Source: Camillea tinctor (lineage: Eukaryota > Ascomycota > Sordariomycetes > Xylariales > Xylariaceae). From it: a stretch of DNA of 64,000 nucleotides. The DNA lies in NCBI GenBank assembly GCA_022578605.1, contig MU394081.1, positions 310,850 to 374,849 of the forward strand. The letters run 5' to 3'. Positions 1-11,645 of this stretch are shown here, piece after piece. A program made the position numbers and the translations under genes. The notes beneath the pieces were generated by a model. The model was not told the DNA's origin. It did no database searches and saw only the letters and a program-made list of their open reading frames with translations. Position 1 is the stretch's first letter, and every line of letters starts with the position of its first letter.

Positions 1-581
1 TTTACTGTTATTCTGTCTTGAATTACCCTCTATTCCCCGGTCTTAAATGAAGAAATGCATCAAAGGATAATAAAACTGCCGATACTCCAATAGACGGCCT
101 GTCCCTCATTCATTCAGGGGGTTACCTAACGGATGGCGTACACCTTTCTACCATTCGGGACAATATCAATAAGGGAAAAAAAACTAAACAAGAAAATGAA
201 ACGAGTGTTCCACATTGAGAGAGCGTAAATTTATCAGAAGATTACTTTTGATAGTTCGATTACCATAGGTTAGCCAGTTATCGCGGATATAGATTTTCAA
301 ACCAAGCTACTTTCTCAACGTACTCAAGATTCAAATCGAGCGTCTAACACTACGTAGCTAGCTGCCAACGACATGTCCTACAAAGCAACTCCATCCACCT
401 ATACTTACCTATCTATTTCCGCCTAGATAGCCAGTACGAACCTCGAAACCACTCTCCTTACCAAAGGGTATATATAAGTCCTTTTTTGGAAAATGTACTC
501 CTAATCAAAACATGATAATGTTTACTACGTGAATAGGAAAAGAGGGTTTGGGTATGTTCTCTACTCGGAATCAGAACACTC
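1..581. other. Gene-free spacer at the window edge
   Basis: AT-rich sequence lying beyond the 3' end of the minus-strand SIN1 gene. No open frame with coding character is visible on either strand. The part next to position 582 should hold the SIN1 3' UTR and poly(A) site. No tRNA, repeat array or transposon remnant was recognised. Confidence 0.6.
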
Positions 582-3223
582 CTAAATATCCTTATGATAC
601 GGCGAGAACCCTTTCTTTATCTCGCGGACGATCTCCGCTGCCTCCTGCGTGTTCCTAGCCTCAAAATCGTACCTCTTGCTCTCGGTCGACTTGTACACAA
701 GCAACTGAGCGAAGAAACAAAGTTAGCCTTAGTCAAACTAAACAAGATATATCCTTTATCAGAATAAATATGATAAATGCTGTGCGTACCTTGAAGTAGG
801 TTGGATGCCGTCGGGAGACACTACACCCGATTACATTACTGAAGTGGACCGTAGTCGACTTCCCACCTTCGCGAGTCGCCTTGCCCCCCGATGACGGCAT
901 GATGTACACATATTCGCCATCGATGGCGAGTATGCGCTCATTGAGCCCGACAAACCTCATCGGCTGCTTGCGCCAGACCGTGAATTTCTTGTAAGTCATG
1001 TTGCCGCTGCCGGCCTCGTCCTGCTTCATAGCTTCCTGGGCGAGGGGGTGAGGGGTCATCAATTTCTTCTTTCCCTTGTACATCATATAGGGTTCTCCCC
1101 ATATGTGGGGTTTGGGAGACGAACCACCGGGAGAGCCAGTGATCGTTAGAGGGCCGTCGGTGGCAAATCGACGACGGTGAAGCTCCAAGTCAACGACGTT
1201 TCCGATAGAGGACACAGCACGGTCTACGTACACGACAGCACCTGAGCCCGGCAGCTTCAATACGTGGGTGTTCTTGTCTAACTGTCTCTTACGACAGACT
1301 AGGTCAAGTACCTCAGCGAGATACATGTCTGTCGTTACATCTAGGGTGACTAGTTGCCCGGGTGGAACGTCTGGGGAAACTATGTGAACCCGCAGAAATT
1401 TCTGCTGTCCTCGAATGGCTGGTTGAGAAGAGGTAGGCGCAGCAGGCTTATCGGCCAATGGCGCGTCCATACGGTAGGTGGTTGTGATAATAGGATTGGA
1501 ACGTGGTTGCGAAGCTGCTAACAGCGAGGGCTGCGCCTGAGGCGTATTTTTGGGGGTTAATTCTTCATCTACCACTTCTTCTGCTGGTTCCTGCTGCTCA
1601 AATTGGGGTGTTTGGATCTGATTATCGGCAAAGGCGGCTTCAGATGCCTGTACCAAGGCAAAATCATCGTAGGTTTTTGCCGCCGCCCGCGATCTTGCTG
1701 CTCTGTTGTTGGCTGTAGTGAAGGAATTCACGGGTTTCTTGCGGTCTAGGGGCTCGAAGTCATCATCAACCTCTCCACCTTCTTCCACCATTCTCAGAGT
1801 CCACCAGTTCACATTCAGCTTGTCTGCTGGGACTGGAGGTTCAAGCTTTTCGGAATGATACCTCCACAAGCTCAATCCAATGAGCTCCGCCACTGTAACG
1901 GGCCTGAAAGTGCCATCGGGTTCTTGGATATTGCGTCTGATAAGAACCTCGAAGGGGGTCCCTGGCTTGTTGGAGAATGGAGCGTAAATGCGTAGTCTCA
2001 GAGGGTCAGGATCACCCTGACCAGACAGGGATGCAAACATATCAAAAGGCATAGCTGGCTTCGTTTTCTTTGCTTTGAAAGCATCCGATAATAGACTTCT
2101 AGGCTGAACCATGCTTAGGGGTCTGATGGTGCTCATGGGCCGGGGGGGAGGCAGAGCATGAAGCACTTGTGGTTGTGACGGGGTGGTTTTCCGGACCGTA
2201 GACTGTCTGAGCAATTGCTTAGGGACCGTACCCACAACTTGTTGGCCAGGCGTAACACCAACAGTAGGGTGCTCAACCGTGTCCAATATCGAGGCTGAAT
2301 CGACACTTTCGACAAAGGCGGAGGAAGTGTCTGACATGTCCGAATCATCATCTTCGGCGAGAAGAGAACTATCGGTTCGCCTTAGGCCGTCATGGTCCTC
2401 TTCATTTATAGGCTTGGTCTGTATCTTGACGGCCTTGGTTGCAGCTCTCGCTGCTTCTCTATGCCTGTGGAAACCGGACGCATCGAACTCATTCTCGGAT
2501 GAGACCTCACTACTAGTAACGGTATCTCGCCTAGCTCGTTCTTTGACTGTTTCCAAAGCAGACTGAGACCCTCGCCGGGCCCCGGGGGCGGCTCGAGGGG
2601 GTGACATGGTTGTGGTTTGCCGTAGATTTGAGGACTGTATAGGGGACGATCCGGCTCGGTTCCTAACGGGCATCTTCGCAAATCTTATTTGTTGGGCGGC
2701 TCGTTGGTCGGTGTCTTCATCGCTCTCATCGCTTAGGTCGCTACTGTCATCTTCTTCCATCTGTTCGCGACGGCGTTCCCGACGCCGCTTGATGGCATTT
2801 CCGGGCCCAAGGGTGTCTCCCCCGCCACCGGTCAACATGCCCCCTTCCTCGACCTCATCTTCAAGAGTCAGGCCAGCTGATCGAGGGGCGGCCTGGAAGT
2901 ATTCGGCGGCAATTGCGGTAGGTATGGGGGGCGAGTGGGTTCGTTTGATGTGTGCGGGATTCGCTCGCCAACCAGCGACTTTAAAGGGGGCGGTATTGAG
3001 GAAGCTGTCGTTGATGGTGATCAGACGTTCGCCGACGCCATCTGCCACTTCGCTGAGGTAGCTCGTTCGAAGCTGGTACGAGACCAAACTGGGGAGAGAA
3101 TTCCAAGGTTAGCTATGGCTAGCACACGATATGGCGCACGAGACTAGCTCAAGATCATTGGGATGCTGCTCTCTCCGTCTCTCTATCTCTATGTACATAC
3201 TCCTCGACCTGGATCAACGACAT
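582..3223 (-). CDS. SIN1: TORC2 subunit SIN1/AVO1 family
   Basis: Stress-activated MAP kinase interacting protein (Sin1/Avo1), a TORC2 core subunit that presents AGC-kinase substrates to TOR and binds membrane lipid. The model has three exons: 3223-3201, 3088-790 and 704-582, giving 814 aa. The 23-nt first exon encodes MSLIQVE plus two bases of an Asp codon and joins in frame to LVSYQLRTSYL, the usual Sin1 amino terminus. Donors are GTATGT and GTACGC; a CTAAC branch site precedes the first acceptor. Visible domains: Sin1 N-terminal motif (about 1-60), acidic/Ser-rich linker, CRIM (about 350-480, starting FDMFASLSG), Ras-binding-like ubiquitin fold (about 570-645), and a PH domain (about 700-814) ending in KGFSPYHKDI. 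The PH domain is split by the last intron. The upstream neighbour is divergent. Assignment is confident; the first exon is inferred. Confidence 0.93.
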
Positions 3224-3811
3224 GTTGAATGGGTGCGACTGGGCACAAAGATATCAAGAACAGTAAACTACCAGCGTTTCATAGGTTCAAGAACCGTCCA
3301 TTATATTATTTTGGAAAAAAGAAAAGAAGCAAAAAGAATAAGAATATAAAAGAAGAGAGAAAAAAAGGCTTTAGCTGTACAGGATAAAGTATTATGTAGA
3401 GATGAACGGATGGATGGAAATGGATGGTTATTGGTCCAGGTGTGGTACAAGTACACAATTTGGGGGCACGAGGGGGAAGGAGGAGGGAAGGGGAGGGGGG
3501 TGGTTTAAAGTTCAGCCCCCAACAGCCTTGTGAAGCAGCTGGTGTTGATCTAAACTGCTTTCTTGGCATATAAGCTATGCAGATCTCTGTGGGGGTGATG
3601 CTAATGTACCTAAGTTACCAAGCTAGCGCTGTATGAGTGGGGTTTCAGTACCTAGGTACCTAGGTAGGTACTTCACTTGCACTGTCCTACGTAGATACCG
3701 CGCCACGGTTATTTTTCCAAACGCCACACCAGACAATCATTCCAACCTTGAATCCATCTTCAACTCAACCCAGTATCTACCTATTCTAAACCGTCATAAC
3801 CATAGGTCATC
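3224..3811. promoter_or_regulatory. Divergent promoter between SIN1 and the PRCC-like gene
   Basis: A spacer of 588 bp separates the two start codons and must hold both promoters. It contains a purine-rich stretch around 3308-3370, a G-rich stretch around 3470-3505, and a TACCTAGGTA palindrome cluster at 3647-3671. No TATA element was assigned. Confidence 0.55.
3647..3671. repeat. TACCTAGGTA palindrome cluster
   Basis: Two overlapping copies of the self-complementary word TACCTAGGTA followed by TAGGTAC. The same words recur in most intergenic spacers of this window (for example near 5375, 8825, 21730, 33578, 52155, 62829 and 63480) and I did not notice them inside the coding exons. Function unknown. 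Confidence 0.7.
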
Positions 3812-5050
3812 ATGGGTTTAGTCGATTACTCCGACTCTGAATCAGACTCCGAAATCGTCACCAAGCCAACACCCACCGCCGCAGCTGCAGCGCCGTCATC
3901 CACAGCAGGAGGCAAGAAACCATTTCAGAAGGTCGTCGACCGCGCAAGACCAGGCAAGATCCTAGTCAACCTACCACAGAGTTCAGGACGAAACGAAAGC
4001 AACGATGCCGATGGGCCACCCGCCAAGCGCGCGCGCATAACCGGCCGAGGAGGAGGAGCCTTTAGTGGTTTTAATTCCCTTCTCCCACCGCCGAAAAACA
4101 CAGGCAAGCCCGCAACGGCAAACAGCAGCAGCAGCAGCAGCAGTAGTAATAATATCTCCAAGGGTGCACCGAAACCAGGTGTCAACCTGAAGACGGGTGC
4201 TGCGCCGGGATTCAGCAGGGAGGTGGACAACGACAGTGGAATGAATCATGAGAATAACGACAAGGGCAGCCCGATGAACCTGCCTGCACCTAAGGCACAG
4301 CAGCAGCCCTCCATCCCAGCTGAGCAAAAGGCAGCCGAGGACGTGAAACTAGTAGGCAAGCCGCTGATGTTCAAGCCGCTCTCGGTATCGCGCAAGCCCG
4401 CCAAGAAGAACACCGCCGCCACTGCCAAGTCCATCCCCTCAGTGCCCAAGACATCGGATCCCTCACAAGCACCCAAGCCGGGAGCAGCAGTGGCAATAGC
4501 AGAAGAACAGACCAAGGACTCTTCGCCGGCCCCCGCACCGCCGAAGAAAGTATCCCTATTCTCCATCCCGAGCTCCTCCGACCCGGAGCCTTCCCCCTCC
4601 AGCAGCGTCTACGAGCCCCTCTTCGCGCTCCCGGAGCACCACCTCCCCTCCGGCAGCAGCGCCAGCGCCTTCGCGGCCTACGACGCGCAGCACGCCGCCC
4701 CCACCCCCAACGCCTCCTCCACCAGCTCGCTCGACCAAATCGCCGCCGAGATGAACCTCAGCGCCGCGGCGCGGCGGGAGCTCTTCGGGCGGGCCAACGC
4801 CAACTCCGCCTCCGCCCCCGACGCCAAGGTGATAAGCTTCGACACCTCGCGCGAGTACGCGCACAACGAGGCGCTGCGGGCGAGCGGCGAGCCCGAGAGT
4901 CACAACCCGGTGCGCGCCATCGCCCCGGGGAAGCACAGCCTGCGGCAGCTCGTCAACCAGGTGCACAACCAGCGCGACGCGCTGGAGGAGAGCTTCGCCA
5001 AGGGCCGGAGCACGCAGCGGGAGGCCGGGCAGAGGTACGGGTGGCGGTGA
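3812..5050 (+). CDS. PRCC family protein (MAD2B-interacting / splicing-associated)
   Basis: Single-exon gene of 412 aa. It starts MGLVDYSDSESDSE, the typical amino terminus of the PRCC family (named for the human papillary renal carcinoma translocation partner), and ends with the conserved block from KHSLRQLVNQVHNQRD to GQRYGW that defines the family C-terminus. The middle is disordered: Ala/Pro/Ser-rich, with a poly-Ser run near residue 108 and basic patches such as PPAKRARI. In animals PRCC binds MAD2B and associates with pre-mRNA splicing factors; the fungal role is not established and a nuclear site is inferred. From about 4540 to the stop the third codon positions become almost entirely G or C, unlike the 5' half. 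Confidence 0.85.
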   Translation: MGLVDYSDSESDSEIVTKPTPTAAAAAPSSTAGGKKPFQKVVDRARPGKILVNLPQSSGRNESNDADGPPAKRARITGRGGGAFSGFNSLLPPPKNTGKPATANSSSSSSSSNNISKGAPKPGVNLKTGAAPGFSREVDNDSGMNHENNDKGSPMNLPAPKAQQQPSIPAEQKAAEDVKLVGKPLMFKPLSVSRKPAKKNTAATAKSIPSVPKTSDPSQAPKPGAAVAIAEEQTKDSSPAPAPPKKVSLFSIPSSSDPEPSPSSSVYEPLFALPEHHLPSGSSASAFAAYDAQHAAPTPNASSTSSLDQIAAEMNLSAAARRELFGRANANSASAPDAKVISFDTSREYAHNEALRASGEPESHNPVRAIAPGKHSLRQLVNQVHNQRDALEESFAKGRSTQREAGQRYGWR

Positions 5051-5777
5051 TGATAGCGCACCATATACGCGCGTGGTAGTATATGTGTGGTAATATAGGA
5101 AGAAAGGGGGGGAGGGGGGAGTTGGGGGAAAGAAAGGATAACATAGGGATAGGATAAGCTGTTAATGCGAAAAGGGGCAGAGAAAGAGACGATAAACCCA
5201 ATCTTCGAGACGGAGAGAGAATCATGCTATCAGTCAACCTATCCTCCGCATAACTTAGGCAGGGGTTACTTACTTAACTTAGGCAAGCCGGCGTTCAAAG
5301 GGAAGGGGAAACAGGGGATTTAGAAACCATATTTATTCATGGAATATCACTTCACACACATTTTATATATAAGTACCTACCTACCTAGGCAGAGAAAAGA
5401 ACAAAAGAAAGCCATCGTAATCATTATCGTCATCTCACCCTTTCTCGTCATCCTATCTCTAATGAAGGACTATAGTGAACTCTAGACTTAACCCGCCAGT
5501 CCCCCTTTAAATAATATAATGCAAGTTGCCAGGCAAGCAGGTAGATAAGTAGGTAGGCAGATAAGCAATGCGTTCGTAAACTCTTCTGATTATATATGTA
5601 TGTATGATAAGTTATACGTTATGTTATGCTAAGTTAAGAGGGTATATACACAAATTACAAGCCCATATAAATAAACCCTCCCTACCTCCTAGCTTCCAAA
5701 ATGAATATATAAAATCTAAATCATCGCTATATCATCATACCTCAAGCAACTACATCCCTCTCCCCTCCTCTTGAAGC
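5051..5777. other. Convergent 3' spacer
   Basis: The two flanking genes converge here, so this should hold both 3' UTRs and poly(A) sites. It is AT-rich with TACCTACCTACCTAGG near 5377 and alternating ATATAT stretches. No gene seen. Confidence 0.6.
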
Positions 5778-7748
5778 TCAGCATCTCTCTACTGCCACCG
5801 TGCGCCCCGCTAGGCCCTGAAACAAGAACCCCCACTCCCCGCGCGTGACGGGCGATATATCATCGTACCCGTTAGGCGTTGCGGGGCCCAGGCGGCTCTG
5901 GTGGTGATATCTCCTACCGATGTCCCCTCCGTCCTCGTCGTCCTGGGGGTTCTCGCACGGCGAGAGCATCATCTCGCTGATGGAAGATGTGTGGCCGTGC
6001 AACAGACGCGGATGTTGATTGTTAATGCGTTCGTAGAGGTAGGTATTGTTAGAATCGCCGTGGTGGCGATGCTCGTGATGCTGATGATGGGTGTGGTTAT
6101 CATCGTGATCGATGCGGATCTCGAGCTCAAGCTCTAGGTCTAGTCCGAGATCGCCGATATCTACTTCCTCCCCTGGATGCGGTGATTTATCGCGGCGGTT
6201 TGTCTGTCGGGTTTGTCGGTGCAGGGATCTGCTATCCCGATCCACGTGAAGCATCCCGTCTGTTTTCTTTCCCACCCCCCAAGGTGCCTCCCAAGGCTGC
6301 GCGCTAAGTCCTACTATGGGCTTTACTCTGGTTCTCTCTAGCCGTGTATTTCCCTTTTTCGCAGTAACTGCTGTGGGCACATTCGTATTGAGCTTCAGCA
6401 CAGGAGTAGTCTGCGCTCTAGGCGGAGACTTAGGCGGCGGCGGCGCCCCAATCTTGAATACCGGTGTCTCTGGGACTGGGGGTAATTCCTTTTCCGTGTC
6501 CGCTGCCACCTTCCTTTCTATATGGGCTTCTTCTTTCTCCGCCAGGACATCCTGCTTGGGGAACACCACTTCCACAACAGGGGGCTCAACAGTAGCCTCA
6601 AAAGGACCCTTACGCTCCGGACCCCCATACGCCCGACGGTACATACGTTCAACTTCGCTCAGCGCCCGCGGATTCACCCCCAGCCAGTCGTAGCTCCGAT
6701 ACAAGTCCGCCTTAGGCACAGGCCGTCCGCCATTAGCCAGCAAGATAAGCCGCCGAAGTGAGTCGACTGCCTCCTCGAGGCGTGTCGTCATACCGCTATT
6801 CCCGTGATTATTGGTTCTATCGGCCCCACCATCTCTATTAGCGAAAATGACGGGGTGACTGGATAGCGGCGCATGTAACGGCGCCGAAGGAGAAGGCCCT
6901 GTTGGACACGGAATTGAGCGCGCGTATGCGGCAAGCGCTGCTTTAAATGTGTACAGCCGGTCGAGTCCGAGAAGTGTGAGTCCTTCGGAAGAGAAGAGAA
7001 CTTCATTTTGTAGAATGCTACGGCGTACAAGATCTTGGTTGAGCCCACAAGCGGCAGCCGTCATCACTGGCGGAAACAACCAACCGGTGGATCCAGGTCG
7101 GATCTTGCGCTCGGCCTTCATAATAGTCGCACGCAGGGCTCTTTCAGCCTTGAGCGATAGCGGACTCGTGTAGAGCAACCGGATCCCAAAGCCATTCCCG
7201 TGGCTTTGGGTGGCGGTAGATGACGAAGATGAGACTGTGGATGTGGCTGAGTTTGACGTCGCAGTCGTAGTTACGCTATAAGGTGTGTGCGGCGTCATAG
7301 GCGTGTAAGGAGTCCCCGGCGTTGGGGGCACATACCAACGGCGTGGACTAGCCAGGGGTTCGGTTGGCGCAGGTGAAAAGGCTGGTGATGATAGTGCGGA
7401 TACGCTTGTGCTGGTTTCGGAAGTAGTGGTTGACGATATAGAACTGTTTGTGCCCCTTCTAACTAGTTGTTTGAGCCCGGTCATGGGCGAGGCGAAGCGT
7501 GGTGAAGCAAAGCCCGCTCTGCATTCAGGAGTTATGGGAGGGGATGTCGGTGTTGCGCATGGCAATATTGAGCTTGGTAGTTGATACTCGTTCCTGACGA
7601 CAACAAGGGTGATATGCAACGCCTTCCTCGCAAGTCTCTTAGACATGTACTCCAGAGTCCCGGTTAGATGGGACGGTAGGCTGTGTGTATCGAGGAGCGA
7701 CCTGCCTGCCTCGAGAGGCGATGAGATGTGCTGCTTGGACAGCGCCAT
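5778..7748 (-). CDS. Conserved-looking fungal protein of unknown function
   Basis: Single-exon frame of 656 aa from ATG at 7748; the frame stays open upstream, but only with a TTG, so this ATG is chosen. I do not recognise a characterised family. The amino terminus (about 20-60, PSHLTGTLEYMSKRLARKAL followed by a hydrophobic HITLVVV strand) looks like a folded conserved module. It is followed by a Ser/Thr/Pro-rich region (about 90-190), a second ordered segment (about 195-280, with GWLFPPVMTAAACGLNQDLV), a Pro/Lys-rich linker, a His-rich run (HTHHQHHEHRHH) near 580 and an end containing GEWGFLFQG. No signal peptide or membrane span is evident. A long upstream spacer suggests a large promoter or leader. 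Function cannot be assigned from sequence alone. Confidence 0.75.
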   Translation of the reverse strand: MALSKQHISSPLEAGRSLLDTHSLPSHLTGTLEYMSKRLARKALHITLVVVRNEYQLPSSILPCATPTSPPITPECRAGFASPRFASPMTGLKQLVRRGTNSSISSTTTSETSTSVSALSSPAFSPAPTEPLASPRRWYVPPTPGTPYTPMTPHTPYSVTTTATSNSATSTVSSSSSTATQSHGNGFGIRLLYTSPLSLKAERALRATIMKAERKIRPGSTGWLFPPVMTAAACGLNQDLVRRSILQNEVLFSSEGLTLLGLDRLYTFKAALAAYARSIPCPTGPSPSAPLHAPLSSHPVIFANRDGGADRTNNHGNSGMTTRLEEAVDSLRRLILLANGGRPVPKADLYRSYDWLGVNPRALSEVERMYRRAYGGPERKGPFEATVEPPVVEVVFPKQDVLAEKEEAHIERKVAADTEKELPPVPETPVFKIGAPPPPKSPPRAQTTPVLKLNTNVPTAVTAKKGNTRLERTRVKPIVGLSAQPWEAPWGVGKKTDGMLHVDRDSRSLHRQTRQTNRRDKSPHPGEEVDIGDLGLDLELELEIRIDHDDNHTHHQHHEHRHHGDSNNTYLYERINNQHPRLLHGHTSSISEMMLSPCENPQDDEDGGDIGRRYHHQSRLGPATPNGYDDISPVTRGEWGFLFQGLAGRTVAVERC

Positions 7749-10700
7749 GATGGGCTTGATCCGTCCCTGAGTTGAATAAGGAGAAAGGATGATAGCCAAG
7801 CTGCCTGGTTTAGATCACAACAAGGCGGAACAGGGGGAAGAAGAGAAGGCAGTGGATTCAATGCAAGTTGTGAGGTTTTACTACTGAGGAGGCTGGTGAT
7901 GAACGCCGGATAGCCCTCAAACCGAAAGGCGATGTTATTCTGGAGGCGGAGTGAAGATGAGGGCCCCGGGTGGATAGATATATCTGGATGTAGCTATCTC
8001 ACGGGTTGATCACCGCTGGGCTTCGGGAGATCTAGAAACAAAGCCAAAAGCGGAAATGACAGGCGCACATACACCCACTCACACACCTCCACGCATGACC
8101 CTGGAGAGGAAACAAGGAGGAAAAAGAAAAGAATAATATCGATCTCAAGTTTGAAACAGAACACCAGATAGATTAGAACTATCACGAACTCTTATGAGTG
8201 TATAAAAATAACCAGGGCGGTTAGAACACATGGAGGGTAGGGGGGATAGGAGGAGGAGGGGGGAAAGGGAGGGGAGCGGTATGTATGTGTAGGTTGGGTG
8301 TAAGTGCGGGTGTGTTATGATCATACCTAGGTCATGGATATATGGTCATGGCCTGGTCATGGGGAAGATGAGAGAAATAAAAAGTATTAGAAAAAAAAAA
8401 ATAAAACATGAAACATGACCTAATGTAGGTACAGCACGTTCCCTCCTCATGAGGTGTTCGTGGGGTGAGGTTATGGAGAGAGGGGGGTTGCGTGTTCGTC
8501 ACGTTTCATTTGCTTTTGTGTTGTGTTGTTGTGAATGTTTATTTCACTTTGCTTCTATATTCGGAGTTGTGAAACTTAGCGTTCGCCATATATGCATTTT
8601 GAGTGTAAGCTTGTAAGTAGGTCAAGGTGTATCGTAGCGACTCATTTGCTATGACTGGCTTGGCTTGCCCTTGGTCTGGCCTGCAGGGCCCATGTTGGCG
8701 GGTGTAATACAGATAGTGTAGGTATGATAATGGTGACGATAGTTAGCGTAAGTAATGACGCTGTGCGGTGTGTCTGTGTGACTCGGGCGGGATGGACTTG
8801 CACGGCAGCAGGCAGGGTATGCCTGGGTACCTAGGTACAGCGCAATTGGAAGTTGCGAAATTAGGTAATCTGGGTCCTTGACAGACCGGTAAATCGGGCA
8901 AATCAAGCATATCAGGCAAATCACCCTATGGGGATATAAAAAGGAAAGCCGAAAGGAAAGGACATTCCCCCAAGCCCAACCGCGTTTAACCCTGGACCTT
9001 TGTGTGCCGACACTTGCAGATGTTATCGCTTGTCGTGACAATCCTTCTTCTCTTTACCACCCTACTGGACCTTAGGAACTCGCTCGGAACCAACCAGAGA
9101 TAAGCCCCGGGATCACTCCCCGCAGTTCACAAGGGGGGTCGGCGGCTACAAACAAGGGCTGAATCCAAATATAGATGCCGGACCTTAATTACATAACCTA
9201 CATTGTAACCTACATCAATTAGAAGCATACCTAAGTTATAGTTGCATTAAAGATCTATGCTAAAGCCCATGTAAGTTTAGTGGCATGCGAGCCAGAGGAT
9301 AACAAAAAAAAAATACTCCATACTCCCCAAAAATAGATTGACGAACAGCTCTTCAAGAGCCCTACCTATATCCCATGCATGCATTTCGCTTATGTATGTA
9401 TAACTTGTAAGTATACTAACTAGTAGTTAGGCTAATACTCACCTACCTACATGTAGCCATTTGAATACATAATCAGGTTGTACCGGTTGTATTGTACATA
9501 GCAGGCGATCATATGTTCTACCTACCCTAAGTTATGTAACATATCTATAACTTAATCGGGCATCTCATGAAGCAAACATTTCCAAGACACTAGCGGTCCC
9601 AATTTAATACTATAATACTAAACCTAACAATATGAACCGGATCACCGGAACCAACACACTTTCCTAACCTAGGATTACCAGCAATAATCTTCCTCTCCCT
9701 ACATACTTTCTAGGTTATCTAGGTTACAAAATTGCCATATCTCCCCCCTTCTAACCTTCTCCAATCTCCGATCATTCCTTACCATATTCACTCAAAAGTT
9801 ACAATCAACGGCCAATCACGTGCCAGCGGGAATGCTAGGTACATATCATAGCACTAGCCGAGGGAGGGATATTAGAGCATGAGCGTTTTCTTTCCCTCCT
9901 CTCCCCTTCAATAGTCAGTCAATTCTAAACGAGAGGTCAAAGATTAGGTAACCTATTTGGTTAGGCACGTAACATGCAACGCCGCTATAAGCAATAGGAG
10001 ATCGTTCAATAAACCTTCACATGTAGTAACCGTAGTATTAAAAGGAGGTCAAAGCTAAGAAAGTATGTAAACTAGGTCTCCTAAGAAGGTCAAGTCAGGT
10101 CAACTAGGTCACGTTAACGATTGTCCAAGCGTAACACTAGTACCAACTTACTTACTACATACTGATGTCTACTACTACTTCATGGTAGCAAAACCCACCG
10201 ATCTTGCATCGGCTCTTCGTAACCGAGGTCCAATCAATCGACCCCTCCCGGATTATCTTTTGATCTGAATGGGACAACCTGGGTCTTATGAGAATCATAC
10301 TGGGTATGTGTGTGTGTATGTTTGATACACTGGTAGGTCTGCTTTGATCTGGGTGACTGTGTAGGATAGGTCAACCGATATGCAGAGCTATAGTAGTATA
10401 TAGTTTACATATGTAACCTACTATAGCGTACCTAAGTGCTAAGTACCTAGTGTAAGTTAAGCTGAACCCTGTCCGAACACACCAATCAACTCCCCCCTCC
10501 CCCCCTACTCTATATCTCCCACCCTATCGGACTCAATCCTAACCCGGACTTTGCTAAAGAAGAAAACAACAACAAAAAAAAAGGAAAATGGAAAGACAAG
10601 GGAAGTCCCCGGCACCCTTCAAATCCGTATAATCAATGCATGTTAAGCCGAGCCGAGCGCTAACAGCCAGTTCCTGAGCCGCATGCCGAGTGCCATCACC

Positions 10701-11645
10701 ATTGACTAACTACCTAGGTTAGCCAACGGCCTTTCTAGCAGTCCATCATAACAAGCCTAGCGAACCCCCCTTCCCCTTATTCCATTATTATTCCTTCATA
10801 TTCCGTCGCCTGAATGAAGTATCATATCTATTACTTGCCTTTCGTCTGTCTCTTCAAGAAATACTTTATTTTTAGACTAATGTCCCCGCTGCATCAGTTT
10901 CAGATAACCATACCTTGGTAATATAGCAAAAGTATATAGACAGTACCTCGTATACCTCTAGCAAGCGCTTATGGAATCAGGTGGGTCAGGTCACAAAGGA
11001 ACTGCATGAAAAGGGGAGCTTCATGGGAGGTGTTTTTCACTTCTCTACAATTCCACATAAGCAGTATCAGATTGGTCAGAAAAGGAATATTGCAGCTTTA
11101 CACGTTACTAGCGAGTCTATTTTCTCACTGGTAATGTCTATTTCCCTAATCTGCAGAAGAATGGGGAGGGAGGGACGAAATACATGTTTACGCTCCCTCA
11201 AAAAAAAGGAACGAAACTAGTAGTCTGTCAATAAATCAAATAATCAACTTTCATCCAGCCAGCAAGTCTAAAGCCCAGCCATATGGAGTATCACTTTGTC
11301 CTGTCCACCCCCCGAGAGAACGCCTCACGCCGGTGCTACCATCTTTGTTTTTCTTTTCCTGTCCACTTGGCCACTTGCCCACCAACGTTGGAAACCTCCT
11401 GCCTGCCTTTCTGATTCCTTTTCCTTTCCCAGCCAGACAACGTCCACATTGTCTACTTGAACCAAATGATCTGCCGAATCAACTTGCCCGTCAAGGTCGT
11501 TCCCATCATTTCGTCAAATCTAGTAAGACACGTAAAGCCTTCACATGTTTCCTTCCGGTAGTTCACGATCAACCTGCATACTCAGATCGCCGAGACTATC
11601 CATCTGTTCCGAAGAGCCGACCGACTGCTCCCAGTCTTGAGATTA
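7749..11645. other. Gene-free 3.9 kb spacer
   Basis: Between two minus-strand genes. Candidate frames here (for example 8649-9041 minus and 10981-11220 plus) are short, begin at non-ATG codons or lack coding bias, and were not accepted. The sequence is AT-rich and dense in CTAGGT/ACCTA words, with poly-A runs near 8391 and 9304. The part nearest 7748 is presumably promoter and leader for the unknown gene; the part nearest 11645 is 3' flank of the deubiquitinase. A long noncoding RNA cannot be excluded. Confidence 0.55.

Noticed and set aside
8649..9041. 130-codon minus-strand frame in the 3.9 kb spacer
   Set aside because: Begins with TTG, no domain, composition typical of spacer.
10981..11220. 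79-codon plus-strand frame
   Set aside because: Starts with GTG, no domain and no splice support.
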